Below are positions 8,816 to 18,694 of a stretch of DNA of 64,000 bases, in pieces. The position numbers and the translations under genes are program-made. The stretch comes from Planctomycetota bacterium (GTDB lineage: Bacteria; Planctomycetota; UBA1135; GCA-002686595), in contig JAEUHZ010000021.1 in assembly GCA_016795205.1 (NCBI GenBank), forward strand, positions 1-64,000. The letters run 5' to 3'. Every line of letters begins with the position of its first letter. Positions within the stretch are counted from its first letter, which is position 1. Below the pieces are notes generated by a model. The model had not been told where the DNA came from. It did not search any database and saw only the letters and a list, made by a program, of their open reading frames with translations.

Positions 8816-8821
8816 TACAGT
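8816..8821 (+). promoter_or_regulatory. -10 hexamer immediately upstream of the DEAD-box helicase gene
   Basis: TACAGT ends 7 bases before ATG 8829; there is no Shine-Dalgarno sequence in between. It overlaps a possible upstream GTG (8820), which argues for the ATG as the true start. Confidence 0.4.
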
Positions 8822-8828
8822 GCTGGGC

Positions 8829-10937
8829 ATGTCCGAATCGCGCAGGAAGCCCGCACACGCCCCCTCGAAGCCGTTTTCCGCCCAGCGTCACAGCGGCGCC
8901 GCCGGAGCGGACCGCGGCCGCCACGGGGGGGCACGTCAGGCCGCGTCGCACGCGCCGAGCCGCGCGCACGCGCGTGACGATGGCGCGCGCAGTGAGCATC
9001 CTCACGGCGGCGGTGCGCGCGAGGGGGCGCCGCACCCCGGCGCCAGGAGCGCGCGCCCGCGCGGCGACGAGACCGGGCGCCGCACCGCGGCTCCGACACC
9101 GAAGCGACACGCGGCGCACGGCCCTCACGGCCCGCAGGCGGAGGCGGCGCACAGCCCGCACGGACCTCGCGGCCAGCAGGCGGAAGCGGCGCGCGCCGGC
9201 CGCGGGCTCGGCGGCCTGCCGAGCCCGCGATCCCCTGCGAAGGGCGACTTCCGCGGCGCACCTGGTGCGCGCGACGCCCAGCGCGCGGCGCCGGCCGGCG
9301 GGCGCGGGCCGCAAGCCGCGCACGAGCGGCCCACGACGAACTCGACGGCGCACGCCGTCGGCGCCGCCCGTGCGACGCACACGGCGCAGGCCGGGCCGGG
9401 CTCGTCCGGGATCCACACCGAGCGCAAGGGCACCTTTGCCGCGGCGCGTCAGGCTGCCCGCGCGGCGGACGTGGCGGTGCGACGCCCCGAGATGCCCTCG
9501 GGAGGCGGCACCTTCGCCGAGCTGGGGCTCATCGCGCCGCTCCTCTCCGCCGTGAAGGCTCAGGGCTACGAGACGCCCACACCGATCCAAGTCGCGGCGA
9601 TCCCGCACGTGCTCGCGGGTCGCGACCTGCTGGGGTGTGCGCGCACCGGAACCGGCAAGACCGCTGGGTTCGCGCTGCCCATGCTGCAGTTGCTCTCCGC
9701 AGGCAACCGCCGCGCCGCGCCGCGCACGGTGCGCGCGCTGGTCGTCGTGCCGACTCGCGAGCTGGCGACCCAGGTCGCCGAGAGTTTCCGCGCGTACGGC
9801 GCGGGCCTCGACCTGCGGGTGGCCGTGATCTTCGGTGGCGTTTCGCAGGGGGCGCAGGTCACGAACCTGTCACGCGGCCTGGACGTGCTCGTCGCGACGC
9901 CCGGGCGCTTGGTCGACCTGATGGGCCAGAAGCACGCGCGTCTCGACGCCGTGGAGATCCTGGTCCTCGACGAGGCCGACCACATGCTCGACCTGGGGTT
10001 CCTGCCCGACGTGAAGCGCATCCTGGCCGCGCTGCCGAAGCAACGCCAGACGCTGTTCTTCTCGGCGACCATGCCCCCCGCGATCGGTGAGCTGGCCGAC
10101 AGGATCCTGGTGGACCCCGAGAAGGTCTACGTGACGCCGGCGGCGACGACGGCCGAGGCCGTCGAGCAGTCCGTGCATTTCGTCGAGCGCAGCAAGAAGC
10201 CCGAGCTCCTGCGCAAGCTGCTCGCCGCCCCGGAGGTGAAGCGCGCCCTGGTCTTCACCCGCACGAAGCGCGGCGGCGACAAGGTCGCGAAGCGGCTGAC
10301 GCTCGACGGCATCCCGGCGCAGGCGATCCACGGCAACAAGACGCAGGGGAATCGCGAGCGGACGCTGGCGAGCTTCCGTGACGGCCGCACGCGGGTCCTG
10401 GTCGCGACCGACATCGCCGCGCGCGGCATCGACGTCGACGGGATCACGCACGTCGTCAACTACGAGTTGCCGAACGTGCCCGAGACCTACGTCCACCGCA
10501 TCGGCCGGACCGCGCGCGCCGGGGCCTCGGGCATCGCGATCGCGTTCTGCGACGGCGAGGAGCGCCCGCTCCTGCGCGACATCGAGAAGCTGATCAAGAA
10601 GAGCGTGCCCGTCGCCTCGGGATCCGCGGCCGAGCTGCGCGCCGAGCCGCCCGAGGAGCGTGAGCGACGCGGACCGCGCAGCGGTGGCGGTGCGCGCAAG
10701 GTCGGTGGCGCGCGCGGCACGGCCGGCAGGGGCGGCGACCAGGCACGGCGCGGCGGCCACGGCCGGGCGCCCGGCGGCGGCCGCAGCGCGGGCCGCCCGG
10801 CGGGGGCGCACGGTCGCCCCGGGGCTCCGGCGCGGTTTCCGACCGTGAAGCGCGCCGGATCGACGACGGGGTCGGGTTCCCGCGGGTCCGGCGGCTCGGG
10901 CCATGGCTCGGGCTCGTCGTTCGGCGTGGGCCTCTGA
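8829..10937 (+). CDS. DEAD-box RNA helicase with long basic low-complexity extensions
   Basis: 702 residues. The helicase core (about 220-580) carries the Q motif (YETPTPIQ), motif I (ARTGTGKT), PTRELA, the DEAD box (LDEADHMLD), SAT, ARGIDV and HRIGRTAR, as in RhlE/CsdA-type ATP-dependent RNA helicases that remodel RNA in ribosome assembly or mRNA decay. About 210 N-terminal residues are His/Ala/Gly/Arg-rich with imperfect repeats around HGP and QAEAA; the C-terminus is a Gly/Arg/Ser tail. Such tails in this family bind RNA and favour condensates. The N-terminus is low-complexity but in frame, with no stop. Confidence 0.92.
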   Translation: MSESRRKPAHAPSKPFSAQRHSGAAGADRGRHGGARQAASHAPSRAHARDDGARSEHPHGGGAREGAPHPGARSARPRGDETGRRTAAPTPKRHAAHGPHGPQAEAAHSPHGPRGQQAEAARAGRGLGGLPSPRSPAKGDFRGAPGARDAQRAAPAGGRGPQAAHERPTTNSTAHAVGAARATHTAQAGPGSSGIHTERKGTFAAARQAARAADVAVRRPEMPSGGGTFAELGLIAPLLSAVKAQGYETPTPIQVAAIPHVLAGRDLLGCARTGTGKTAGFALPMLQLLSAGNRRAAPRTVRALVVVPTRELATQVAESFRAYGAGLDLRVAVIFGGVSQGAQVTNLSRGLDVLVATPGRLVDLMGQKHARLDAVEILVLDEADHMLDLGFLPDVKRILAALPKQRQTLFFSATMPPAIGELADRILVDPEKVYVTPAATTAEAVEQSVHFVERSKKPELLRKLLAAPEVKRALVFTRTKRGGDKVAKRLTLDGIPAQAIHGNKTQGNRERTLASFRDGRTRVLVATDIAARGIDVDGITHVVNYELPNVPETYVHRIGRTARAGASGIAIAFCDGEERPLLRDIEKLIKKSVPVASGSAAELRAEPPEERERRGPRSGGGARKVGGARGTAGRGGDQARRGGHGRAPGGGRSAGRPAGAHGRPGAPARFPTVKRAGSTTGSGSRGSGGSGHGSGSSFGVGL

Positions 10938-10949
10938 CGGAGGGGACGC

Positions 10950-11747
10950 GTGTCCGCGCGCGAGAGCGAGGTCATCCGCTCGGCGCAGAATCCGCTCGTG
11001 CAGCGGGCACGAGCGGCGCTCGCCGGCCGCGAGCCGGGCGTGATCGTGCTGCAGGGCGATCGCCTCGTCGACGACGCGCGCACGGCCGGAGCACGCTTCG
11101 AGGCCGTCCTGATCGCCCACGATCGCGCCGAGCGCGCCCACGAACTGCGCGCCACGGGTCTCGACGTGCGGCTGGTCGACGCCGGCCTGCTGGCGCGCGC
11201 CAGCGCGCTCGCGACCTCGCCCGGCATCGTGGCGCTGGCCGCCGCGCCCCCGACGCGCGACCTCGCGACGATCGACCTCGGGCTCGACGCCCTGGTTCTG
11301 GTCGTGGCCGGCATCGCCGATCCAGGCAACCTCGGCGCGCTGGCCCGCGCCGCCGAGGCCTTCGGCGTGGCGGCGTTCGTCGTCGTGGCCGGCGGGGCGT
11401 CGCCCTGGAACGAGAAGGCCTTGCGCGGCTCGATGGGCAGCCTGCTGCGCATCCCCGTCGTGCTCGTGCCCGACGCGCGGACTGCGGCGGCCGTGCTGGC
11501 GCGCCGCTCCGTGCGCTGTGCGCGGGCCGTGACGAGGGGCGGCAGCGATCCGCGCGCGTTCCGCGCCGCGGGGTCGCTCGCGCTGTGGATCGGCGCCGAG
11601 ACCGGTGACGCGCCGGAGGAGACGGCGACGTTCGAGGCGCTGAGCATCCCGATGCGCGCCGGCCCGGAGTCGCTCAACGTGACCGTGGCGGCTTCGATCC
11701 TGCTCTACGAACTCCGACGGAGTCGAGGTCAGGCCTCGGGCTCGTAG
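10950..11747 (+). CDS. TrmH/SpoU-family RNA 2'-O-methyltransferase
   Basis: 265 residues. An N-terminal substrate-binding domain (residues 1-95) is followed by a SPOUT domain: GIADPGNLGALARAAEAFG (motif 1 with the conserved Asn and Arg), KALRGSMGSLLRIPV, a WIGAETGD segment and the C-terminal knot ESLNVTVAASILLYE. The family methylates ribose in rRNA or tRNA with S-adenosylmethionine; the substrate nucleotide is not predictable. The second motif reads GAETGD where many relatives have GNE-x-G-U. It starts with GTG 12 bases after the helicase stop and overlaps the convergent tryptophanase gene by 19 bases. Confidence 0.88.
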   Translation: MSARESEVIRSAQNPLVQRARAALAGREPGVIVLQGDRLVDDARTAGARFEAVLIAHDRAERAHELRATGLDVRLVDAGLLARASALATSPGIVALAAAPPTRDLATIDLGLDALVLVVAGIADPGNLGALARAAEAFGVAAFVVVAGGASPWNEKALRGSMGSLLRIPVVLVPDARTAAAVLARRSVRCARAVTRGGSDPRAFRAAGSLALWIGAETGDAPEETATFEALSIPMRAGPESLNVTVAASILLYELRRSRGQASGS

Positions 11748-13102
11748 CGGCTCGTGAAGTGCGGCAGGAACTGCGGTGCGTACGTGCGGCGCAAGCCGCG
11801 CAGCCGCGACGCGCCCGCGGCGACCTCGCCACACAGCTCGATGACGCGGTCGACGTGGCTCTGGGTGTAGACGCGGCGCGGCAGAGCGAGCCGCACCAGC
11901 TCGTTCGTCGCGCCGTGGAAGGCTCCATCCGGACCGATCTTGGCGAACATCGCCGAGCCGATCTCGCAGCTCCGGATGCCTCCGTGCAGGTAGAGCTCGC
12001 AGGCCAGCGACTGTCCGGGGAAGCGCTCGGGCGCGATGTGCGGCAGGAGCGAGCGCGCGTCGATGTATACGGCGTGACCACCCGCGGGCTGCACGGTCTG
12101 GATCCCGGCCTCGTTCAAGCCTCGCGCCAAGTAGGCCGTGCTCGTCGCGCGATACTCCAGGTAGCGCTCGTCCAGCGCCTCGCCCAGCCCGACGGCCAAC
12201 GCCTCGAGGTCGCGGGCCGCGCAGCCTCCGTAGGTCGGGAAGCCCTCGGTCAGGATCAGCAGGTTCCGCGCTCGCTGGGCCAGCGTCTCGTCGTTCATGG
12301 CCAGGAAGCCCCCCATGTTGACCAAGCCGTCCTTCTTGCCCGACAGGGTGCAACCGTCGGCCAGACGGAAGACTTCCATCGCGATCTCGCGCACGGAACG
12401 CCCGGACTGCCCGGGTTCCCGTTGCTTGATGAACCAGCAGTTCTCCGCGAAGCGGCAGGCGTCGAGGAAGAAGGGGATCGAGTGCGAACGCAGGATGCGT
12501 GAGACCTCGCGCAAGTTCGCCAGGCTGACCGGCTGACCACCGGCCGTGTTGTTCGTGATCGTGACCATTCCGAGGGGGATCTGGTCGCGGCGGGCGCGGA
12601 TCAGCTCCTCCAGCTTCTCGATGTCGACGTTGCCCTTGAACGGATGCTGCACGCTCGGCTCGCGCGCTTCGTCGATGACCAGGTCCAGGGCCACACCGTG
12701 CCCGTGCTCGATGTTGGCTCGCGTCGTGTCGAAGTGGCTGTTGGAAGGGACGACCGCGCCGGGCCCCACCGTCAATCCGAAGAGGATGCGCTCCGCCGCG
12801 CGACCCTGGTGCGTCGGAATCACGTGGCGATAGCCGGTCAACTCCCGCACCACCTGCTCGAAGCGCGCGAAGGACCGTGATCCGGCGTAGGACTCGTCCG
12901 CGCGCATGATCGCGGACCATTGCTCCGTCGACATCGCCGACAGGCCGGAATCGGTCAGCAAGTCGAACGTGACGGCCTCCGCGGGGACGCCGAAGAGGTT
13001 GAAGCCCGCCCGCCGCAGGTGCTCCTCGCGCTCGCCACGCGAGAGCAGGGCCAGTGGCTCGACGACCTTGATCCGGAACGGTTCGATGATGACGGGGGGC
13101 AT
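11729..13102 (-). CDS. tnaA: tryptophanase (tryptophan indole-lyase)
   Basis: 457 residues of the PLP-dependent beta-eliminating lyase family, which cleaves Trp to indole, pyruvate and ammonia (or Tyr to phenol in the sister enzyme). The N-terminus EPFRIKVVEP, DLLTDSGLSAMS, YAGSRSF, THQGRAAE and the PLP-lysine motif SGKKDGLVNMGG are clear. Two positions separate the two enzymes: the tyrosine phenol-lyase Arg (in MERG) is Ile here (CEIG), and the C-terminal HFT histidine typical of tryptophanase is present. That favours tryptophanase. Start ATG 13102 gives the standard N-terminus; in-frame ATGs exist at 13135 and 13159. No tnaC-like leader is evident. Confidence 0.85.
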   Translation of the reverse strand: MPPVIIEPFRIKVVEPLALLSRGEREEHLRRAGFNLFGVPAEAVTFDLLTDSGLSAMSTEQWSAIMRADESYAGSRSFARFEQVVRELTGYRHVIPTHQGRAAERILFGLTVGPGAVVPSNSHFDTTRANIEHGHGVALDLVIDEAREPSVQHPFKGNVDIEKLEELIRARRDQIPLGMVTITNNTAGGQPVSLANLREVSRILRSHSIPFFLDACRFAENCWFIKQREPGQSGRSVREIAMEVFRLADGCTLSGKKDGLVNMGGFLAMNDETLAQRARNLLILTEGFPTYGGCAARDLEALAVGLGEALDERYLEYRATSTAYLARGLNEAGIQTVQPAGGHAVYIDARSLLPHIAPERFPGQSLACELYLHGGIRSCEIGSAMFAKIGPDGAFHGATNELVRLALPRRVYTQSHVDRVIELCGEVAAGASRLRGLRRTYAPQFLPHFTSRYEPEA

Positions 13103-13284
13103 GCGCGACTCCGAGCGTGAGGTCTGGTCCAGCATCTCCCCCCGGTGGAGTCCGTCCATGCGCCGTTCGCGGGCGAGCGGTGCGCACGAGGCCGTAGTCC
13201 GCGCGCGCGGCGGCCGGACCCGCCCCGGCACCGTCGCCCGACCGACGAGGGTAGAGTCACGGGCCCGTCCTCCGCCCTGGACCG

Positions 13285-14640
13285 ATGTCGAGCATGAACC
13301 CCCGTGGACCGTCGCTGTTCGGCGTACCGGTCAGCGCGCAACCGCTCGCAGCCCGCATGCGGCCGCGGGCGCTGGACGAGCTCGCTGGCCAGGAGCACCT
13401 GGTGGGCGCCGGCAAGCCGCTGCGGCGCGCCATCGAGGAGGGCACGCTCGGCTCGGTGATCCTGTGGGGACCACCGGGCACCGGGAAGACGACGTTGGCG
13501 CACCTCGTCGCGGCCGCGGGGAATCGCGAGTTCGTGCCTTTCAGCGCCGTCAGCGAAGGCGTGCCGCGCCTGCGCGTGATCTTCGACGCCGCGCGCGAGC
13601 GGCTGGCGCTGTCCGGCCGGCGCACGGTCCTGTTCGTCGACGAGATCCACCGTCTGAACAAGGCTCAGCAGGACAGCCTCCTGCCGGCGGTCGAGGACGG
13701 GACCGTGACGCTGATCGGGGCGACGACGGAGAACCCGAGCTTCGAGGTGAACGGCGCGCTCCTGTCGCGGGCGCGGGTGCTCGTGCTCAAGGCGCTGTCC
13801 TCGGCCGACGTCGAGCGCGTGCTGGAACGCGCGCTGCACGACGTCGAGCGCGGGCTGGGCGCGCAGAGGCTCGCGGCCGAGGAAGGCGTGCTGGCCTGGA
13901 TCGCTGCCCGATCCGACGGCGATGCGCGCCGCGCTCTGACGGTTCTGGAGGCAGCCGCCGCGTCGCTCCCGGCGGGCGGGCACCTGGACGGGGTGGCAGC
14001 GCGCGAGGCGCTGCAGCTGCGCTTCGCGGTCCACGGCAAGGGCGGCGACGTGCACTACGACCAGCTCAGCGCGTTGCACAAGTCGCTGCGCGGAAGCGAT
14101 CCGCACGCGGCCCTGTACTGGGCGGCGCGGATGATCGAGGGCGGGGTGGACCCGCTGGTCATCTTCCGCCGCGCCATCGCGATGGCGGCGGAGGACGTGG
14201 GGCTCGCCGATCCGCAGGCGCTGCAGGTCGCCGTCGCGGCGCGCGACGCCTACCACATGCTCGGCGCTCCGGAGGGCTACCTGCCGCTGGGCGAGATGCT
14301 CGTGTACCTGGCTACCGCGCCCAAGTCGGGCAGCGTGAAGGCGGCCCTCGAGCGCGCCTTCGAAGCTGCGCGCGCGACGCCCGGGTTGCCTGTGCCGCTG
14401 CACGTGCGCAACGCGCCGACGGCGCTCTTGAAAGCGCTCGGTGCCGGTGCGGGCTACAAGTACGCCCACGACTCGGAGACGGGCTACTTCGCGCAGGAGT
14501 ACCTGCCCGAGGAGCTCTCCGGGAAGGCGATCTACGAGCCCGGGCCGTTCGGGTTCGAGAAGGAGATCGCCAAGCGACTCGCGTGGTGGGCGAAGCAACG
14601 CGGCCCGGAAGGCACCGACGCTGACGGGACCGGAGCCTGA
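13285..14640 (+). CDS. rarA: replication-associated recombination protein A (RarA/MgsA)
   Basis: 451 residues. A clamp-loader-like AAA+ ATPase acting at stalled replication forks. Sequence in order: [20 protein letters not shown], Walker A ([12 protein letters not shown]), Walker B ([15 protein letters not shown]), sensor 1 (GATTENPSF), and the C-terminal tetramerisation region ([34 protein letters not shown]). Length is normal. A TAGAGT hexamer at 13252-13257 could serve as its -10, leaving a leader of about 20 bases. In-frame ATG 13294 is an alternative start. Confidence 0.93.
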   Translation: MSSMNPRGPSLFGVPVSAQPLAARMRPRALDELAGQEHLVGAGKPLRRAIEEGTLGSVILWGPPGTGKTTLAHLVAAAGNREFVPFSAVSEGVPRLRVIFDAARERLALSGRRTVLFVDEIHRLNKAQQDSLLPAVEDGTVTLIGATTENPSFEVNGALLSRARVLVLKALSSADVERVLERALHDVERGLGAQRLAAEEGVLAWIAARSDGDARRALTVLEAAAASLPAGGHLDGVAAREALQLRFAVHGKGGDVHYDQLSALHKSLRGSDPHAALYWAARMIEGGVDPLVIFRRAIAMAAEDVGLADPQALQVAVAARDAYHMLGAPEGYLPLGEMLVYLATAPKSGSVKAALERAFEAARATPGLPVPLHVRNAPTALLKALGAGAGYKYAHDSETGYFAQEYLPEELSGKAIYEPGPFGFEKEIAKRLAWWAKQRGPEGTDADGTGA

Positions 14641-14704
14641 CCTGCGCGCTGGTGGACTCGCGCTGGACCGGCGCCCCCCGCAACGGGCGCGGCGCCACGC
14701 GGAC

Positions 14705-15964
14705 TCAGGCCTCCACGAGGTTCGGCCGGCGCCAGAGTTGCCGCCCACCGCGGAACAGCAACAGGAAGGTGGCCGATGCGGCCATGTAGCCCACTCCCGC
14801 GTAGAGCATGACGTGGCCGGGCGGGATGCGGCCCGCCTCCCACCACACGAGCGCGCTGGCCACGAGCGTCCCGAGCGCTTGCAGCGGCGGCAGCATCCCG
14901 AACACGCGTCCGCGCAGCCCCGCTGGCACGTCTTGTTGGAGCACCGTGTGCTCTTGGACGAAGTAGGCGAACGCCAGCAAGCCCCAGGCGAAGGACAGCG
15001 ACATGAGCGGCCACACGCTCCACGGCAGTCCGTAGGTCGCCATCAACACGGGCTCGAGGAAGAAGGTGAGTACGACGGCGCGTCCCACGCGCAGGCGCCG
15101 CCCGATCCAAGGCCCGAGGAGTCCTCCGGCGATGCCCCCGATCCCGAAGGCCAGGTACGTGCGCGGAAGCCACACGTCGGGGTCGACGCCCACGTGGCGG
15201 CGCAGGTACTCGGGCATGATCGGCAGCCACAGGCCGATGAACAGGAAGGACACGAAGTAGCACAGCACCACGTACGCGATCGGCGGTGCGCGGCGCACGT
15301 GGGCGAAGCCAGCCTCGATGTCGCGCAACAGGGCGCGCAGCCCGTGCTCGTCGGCCAGGTGGCGCGGGAGGGCCAGACCCGCGATCGCCAGCGCGGCGAG
15401 CAGGAACGCAACGGTCGTCGTGAAGAAGCAGGCGTCCTTGTCGAACGCGCCGAGGAGCACCGCGGCGGCCGCCGCGCCGACGACGATCACGAAGCTGGTC
15501 GTGCTCGACGAGATCGAGTTGGCGATCGGCGCGCGCTCGAGGCCCACGAGGTCCGGGATGGCGCTCTGTCGCGCGGGCGGGAAGACGGTCGAGACCGCCG
15601 AGATCGCCATGGCCAGCGCGTAGATCGGCCACTGCGTCTCGAGCCGCGCCACGAACGGCACGCTGGCGGCCAGCGCAGCCTGCAGGCAGTTCGAGCCGAT
15701 CAGCAGGCGTCGGCGGTCGAAGCGATCGACGAGGCCCCCGGCGACCGGGCCGAAGACCACCATCGCCAGCGTCTCGGCCATCAGCATCAGCGCGGCAGCG
15801 GACTCGGGCGCGCCGCCGGCACGCAGCGCGCGCTCGTTCACGAGCAGCAGGAAGGCCACGCGCGCCACGATGGAGCCGAGTTCCGAGGTCGCGGTCGCCA
15901 CCCACAGGCGGCGATAGCCGGCCTCCTCGCGGAGGAAGGCCAGCGGAGACGTGCTGGCGCTCAT
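14705..15964 (-). CDS. MFS exporter (EntS/MFS_3 type)
   Basis: 419 residues with about 12 hydrophobic segments split by a central loop near residue 200, the layout of the MFS_3 drug/siderophore exporter group. The N-terminus (FLREEAGYRRLWVATATSELGS) and the motif-A-like GPVAGGLVDRFDRRRLL are typical. Substrate unknown. The start codon overlaps the stop of the upstream RecD2 helicase gene in an ATGA junction, so translation is probably coupled, though the functional link is not obvious. Confidence 0.87.
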   Translation of the reverse strand: MSASTSPLAFLREEAGYRRLWVATATSELGSIVARVAFLLLVNERALRAGGAPESAAALMLMAETLAMVVFGPVAGGLVDRFDRRRLLIGSNCLQAALAASVPFVARLETQWPIYALAMAISAVSTVFPPARQSAIPDLVGLERAPIANSISSSTTSFVIVVGAAAAAVLLGAFDKDACFFTTTVAFLLAALAIAGLALPRHLADEHGLRALLRDIEAGFAHVRRAPPIAYVVLCYFVSFLFIGLWLPIMPEYLRRHVGVDPDVWLPRTYLAFGIGGIAGGLLGPWIGRRLRVGRAVVLTFFLEPVLMATYGLPWSVWPLMSLSFAWGLLAFAYFVQEHTVLQQDVPAGLRGRVFGMLPPLQALGTLVASALVWWEAGRIPPGHVMLYAGVGYMAASATFLLLFRGGRQLWRRPNLVEA

Positions 15965-18186
15965 GGCCGCGCGAGCGTGCGCTCCAGCCGTCCGGCGAGC
16001 GCGCTGCGTCGCAGCGCCTCGTCCGCGTTGTCGATCGCCATCTGCAGCGCGCGTCGCGATCCGACCAGCACGCACAGCCGGCGCGCCCGCGTGATCGCCG
16101 TGTAGAGCAGGTGACGCTGCAGCATCATCCAGTGCTGTGGGACGAGCGGGATCACGACGCCCGGGAACTCGGCCCCCTGGGCGCGATGCACGGTGATGGC
16201 GAAGGCGGGCTGCAGGTCGGAGAGCTCCGAGCCTTCGTACCGCACCTCCCGCTCGGGGTACTTGACGTGCACGACGCCGTCGGCGTCGATGCGCGCGATG
16301 CGGCCCAGGTCGCCGTTGAAGACTTCCTTCTCGTAGTCGTTGCGGGTGTGGATCACCCGATCGCCAAAGCGCCACGTCCGCGCGCCCTGCACGACCTCCC
16401 GGCCGCCGGCGCCCAGCGCCGCACGCAGGCGCTCGTTCAGGGCGTCGACGCCGCACTCGCCGCGGTACATGGGCGCGACCACCTGGACGTCGTCGATCCA
16501 GGACAGGCCGAAGGTCTCGGGGATCCGTCGCGTCACGACGTCGACGGTCAGCTCGGCCGCGCGCGCTGGGTCTTCCTCCGCGAAGAAGTAGAAGTCCGAG
16601 GCACGGTCGCCGCGCGGCGGCAGCTCGGGCGCGAGCCCGGCCAGGATCCGGTGCGCGTTGACCACGATCATGCTGCCCTGGGCCTGGCGGAAGATCTCCG
16701 TCAGCCGCCAGCGTGGCACGCGCTCGCACGCCAAGAGGTCGCGCAGCACGTTGCCGGGCCCGACGGACGGCAGTTGGTCGGGGTCACCGACCAGCACCAG
16801 CCGCGTCGGTGCCGCGATGGCCTTGACCAAGTGGTGCCCCAGGACCAGGTCGAGCATCGACACCTCGTCGACGACGACCAGATCCGCGTCGAGCGGGTTG
16901 CGCGCGTCGTGCACGAAACCCTCGGTGGTCGGGTCGTAGCCCAGGAGGCGGTGCACGGTCTGCGCTGGCTCGCCCGTCGCCTCCTGGAGGCGCTTGGCCG
17001 CACGTCCGGTCGGCGAGGCCAGCAGGATCTTCGCGCCCTTGGCCTTGGCGAGCTGCACGACGAAGCGCGTGATCGTGGTCTTGCCGACGCCCGGTCCCCC
17101 GGTCAGCAGGGCCAGGGGTCGCGCCAGGAGGCCCAGCACCGCCGCGCGCTGCGAAGCGTGCAGCGCCACTCCCGACTGGCGTTCGGCGCGCGCCAGGTCG
17201 TCCTCGTCGGCGAGCGGCGCGCGCGCACCGCTGGCCAGGAGGCGTCCCAGGTTCTTCGCCAGCTCACGCTCGCAGAACGCGAGGTGAGGCAGGTAGACGC
17301 GCGCCTCGCCATCGAGTTCGGTCTCGACCACGATCGCAGCCTGCCGCGCCAGCTCGTCGACCGCGGCCTCGAGCACGGCGACGGGCACCGCGTCCTGGAG
17401 CAGCGCCGACGCCGATGCGACGAGCTCCGCGCGTGGCAACAGCGTGTGCCCGTCGCCCGCGGCCTCGCCCAGCCCGTGCACGAGCGCCGCGCGCGCGCGG
17501 CGCGGATCGTCGGGCGCGAGGCCCAGCGCGTGGGCGATACGGTCGGCGATCGCGAACCCGATGCCCGGGATCGTGCCCGCCAGGCGGTAGGGATCCTGGC
17601 GGACGAGCTCCTCCGCGTTCGGCCCCAGGCGCTTCACCACCGTCGCGGCCTGCACGGGGCCCAGGCCGTGACCACGCAGGAAGCCCTGCGCCCGGTGCGC
17701 GCCGAAGTCGAGCGCGACGGCCGCCACGAGCCCATCACGCACCGCCGGGCGCAGGCCCTTGACGGCGTCGAGCTTCTCGGGGTGCTCCAGGATCTCCGTG
17801 AAGGCGTCGTCGCCCAGCACGGCGACGATGCGTTCGGCGAGCTTCTCGCCGATCCCCTCGAAGCGGTCCGAGGCCAAGTACTTCGCCAGGCCGGCGCGAC
17901 CCGCAGGCGGGAGCACCTCCACGGTCTCGAACTCGAACTGCGTGCCGTGCTCCTTGTGCTCGATCCAGCGTCCTCCCAGGCGCACGCGCATCCCGGGCGC
18001 GGGCCGGTCGATGCGTCCGACGGCCGTCACGAGCTCCGGCCGGAACGGGAACCGTTCCGGTGGCGGTCCGTAACCCTTGTCTGGAGCAAGCCTTAGGACC
18101 GAGTACAGGCTCTCCTCGTGGGCGTAGGTGACGCGCTCGATGGCGCCGACGAGCTCGGCTTCGGGCGCTCGGCGGGAAGGCTCCAC
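15961..18186 (-). CDS. recD2: RecD2-type ATP-dependent DNA helicase
   Basis: 741 residues, typical of RecD2. An OB-like N-domain (to residue 95) and helix-hairpin-helix repeats (GLAKYLASDRFEGIG; AATVVKRLGPNAEELV; TIPGIGFAIADRIA) precede a superfamily 1B core: Walker A (LLTGGPGVGKTT), SPTGRAAKRLQE, VVDEVSMLD (motif II), GDPDQLPSVGPG and the C-terminal FAITVHRAQGAEFP and YTAITRARR. RecD2 is a 5'-3' helicase in DNA repair, independent of RecBC. The GTG start at 18186 begins the conserved domain; the frame is open further upstream but would run into the rpsU promoter. Confidence 0.9.
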   Translation of the reverse strand: MEPSRRAPEAELVGAIERVTYAHEESLYSVLRLAPDKGYGPPPERFPFRPELVTAVGRIDRPAPGMRVRLGGRWIEHKEHGTQFEFETVEVLPPAGRAGLAKYLASDRFEGIGEKLAERIVAVLGDDAFTEILEHPEKLDAVKGLRPAVRDGLVAAVALDFGAHRAQGFLRGHGLGPVQAATVVKRLGPNAEELVRQDPYRLAGTIPGIGFAIADRIAHALGLAPDDPRRARAALVHGLGEAAGDGHTLLPRAELVASASALLQDAVPVAVLEAAVDELARQAAIVVETELDGEARVYLPHLAFCERELAKNLGRLLASGARAPLADEDDLARAERQSGVALHASQRAAVLGLLARPLALLTGGPGVGKTTITRFVVQLAKAKGAKILLASPTGRAAKRLQEATGEPAQTVHRLLGYDPTTEGFVHDARNPLDADLVVVDEVSMLDLVLGHHLVKAIAAPTRLVLVGDPDQLPSVGPGNVLRDLLACERVPRWRLTEIFRQAQGSMIVVNAHRILAGLAPELPPRGDRASDFYFFAEEDPARAAELTVDVVTRRIPETFGLSWIDDVQVVAPMYRGECGVDALNERLRAALGAGGREVVQGARTWRFGDRVIHTRNDYEKEVFNGDLGRIARIDADGVVHVKYPEREVRYEGSELSDLQPAFAITVHRAQGAEFPGVVIPLVPQHWMMLQRHLLYTAITRARRLCVLVGSRRALQMAIDNADEALRRSALAGRLERTLARP

Positions 18187-18230
18187 GGCGGGCAGGATCC
18201 CAGGCCCCTCGCTCTGTTTCCAGCCGGGCC

Positions 18231-18259
18231 TTGGTGGGTGCGCGCGAGCCCGGTATCCT
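18231..18259 (+). promoter_or_regulatory. sigma-70-type promoter of rpsU
   Basis: TTGGTG at 18231-18236, a 17-base spacer and TATCCT at 18254-18259. Predicted transcription start is near 18266, leaving a leader of about 65 bases with a GAAGGA Shine-Dalgarno sequence at 18317-18322. Confidence 0.65.
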
Positions 18260-18330
18260 CTTCGCCCGCCTTTCGCCCGGCCCAGAACCGGCCGCGCGAC
18301 GTCCAGAACCCCTCCCGAAGGAAAGAACGT

Positions 18331-18606
18331 GTGATCAAGGTCCAGGTCCGTGCCAACGAGTCCCTCGAGGCCGCGCTGCGGCGCTTCAAGCGCCAGTGCA
18401 ACTACAGCGGCATCTTCCGCCTCGCGAAGGCCTACACCTGGCACGAGAAGCGCTCGGACAAGCGGCGTCGGGAGCGCCGCGAGCGCCTGCGCATCATCCA
18501 GAAGGCGACGCGCAAGAACGACCCGACCAAGTCGAAGAAGCGCCGCCGCGCGCGCCCGATGCGCAAGCCGTCGTTCTCGCAGTCGGCCCCGCCGTCGGCC
18601 GTATAG
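18331..18606 (+). CDS. rpsU: 30S ribosomal protein S21
   Basis: 91 residues starting at a GTG 8 bases after GAAGGA. S21 is a small-subunit protein near the mRNA exit/anti-Shine-Dalgarno region. Family sequence: VIKVQVRANESLEAALRRFK, RQCNYSGIFRLAKA and the very basic KRRRERRERLRI. It is longer than the roughly 60-70 residue S21 of most bacteria because of a basic C-terminal tail (KSKKRRRARPMRK...). The gene has its own promoter and is followed by a hairpin, so it is probably monocistronic. Confidence 0.92.
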   Translation: MIKVQVRANESLEAALRRFKRQCNYSGIFRLAKAYTWHEKRSDKRRRERRERLRIIQKATRKNDPTKSKKRRRARPMRKPSFSQSAPPSAV

Positions 18607-18636
18607 CCCTCCCGCGAGGAGCCGCTCCCGATCGCT

Positions 18637-18667
18637 GGCCCGGCCCACGCGCCGGGCCGCGTCGTTT
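18637..18667 (+). terminator. rpsU terminator
   Basis: A perfect 8-bp GC stem (18637-18644 with 18651-18658) with a six-base loop is followed by GCGTCGTTT, which ends in a short T-run. It lies 30 bases after the rpsU stop. Confidence 0.6.
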
Positions 18668-18679
18668 CCGGGCCGCGCG

Positions 18680-18685
18680 TATCCT
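18680..18685 (+). promoter_or_regulatory. -10 hexamer upstream of the RluA-type gene
   Basis: TATCCT ends 9 bases before ATG 18695. No good -35 is visible. The arrangement suggests a near-leaderless transcript. Confidence 0.4.
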
Positions 18686-18694
18686 GGACCGGGC

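Noticed and set aside
11729..13102. Tyrosine phenol-lyase instead of tryptophanase
   Set aside because: The PLP motif SGKKD is shared, but the phenol-lyase Arg position is Ile and the tryptophanase C-terminal His is present.
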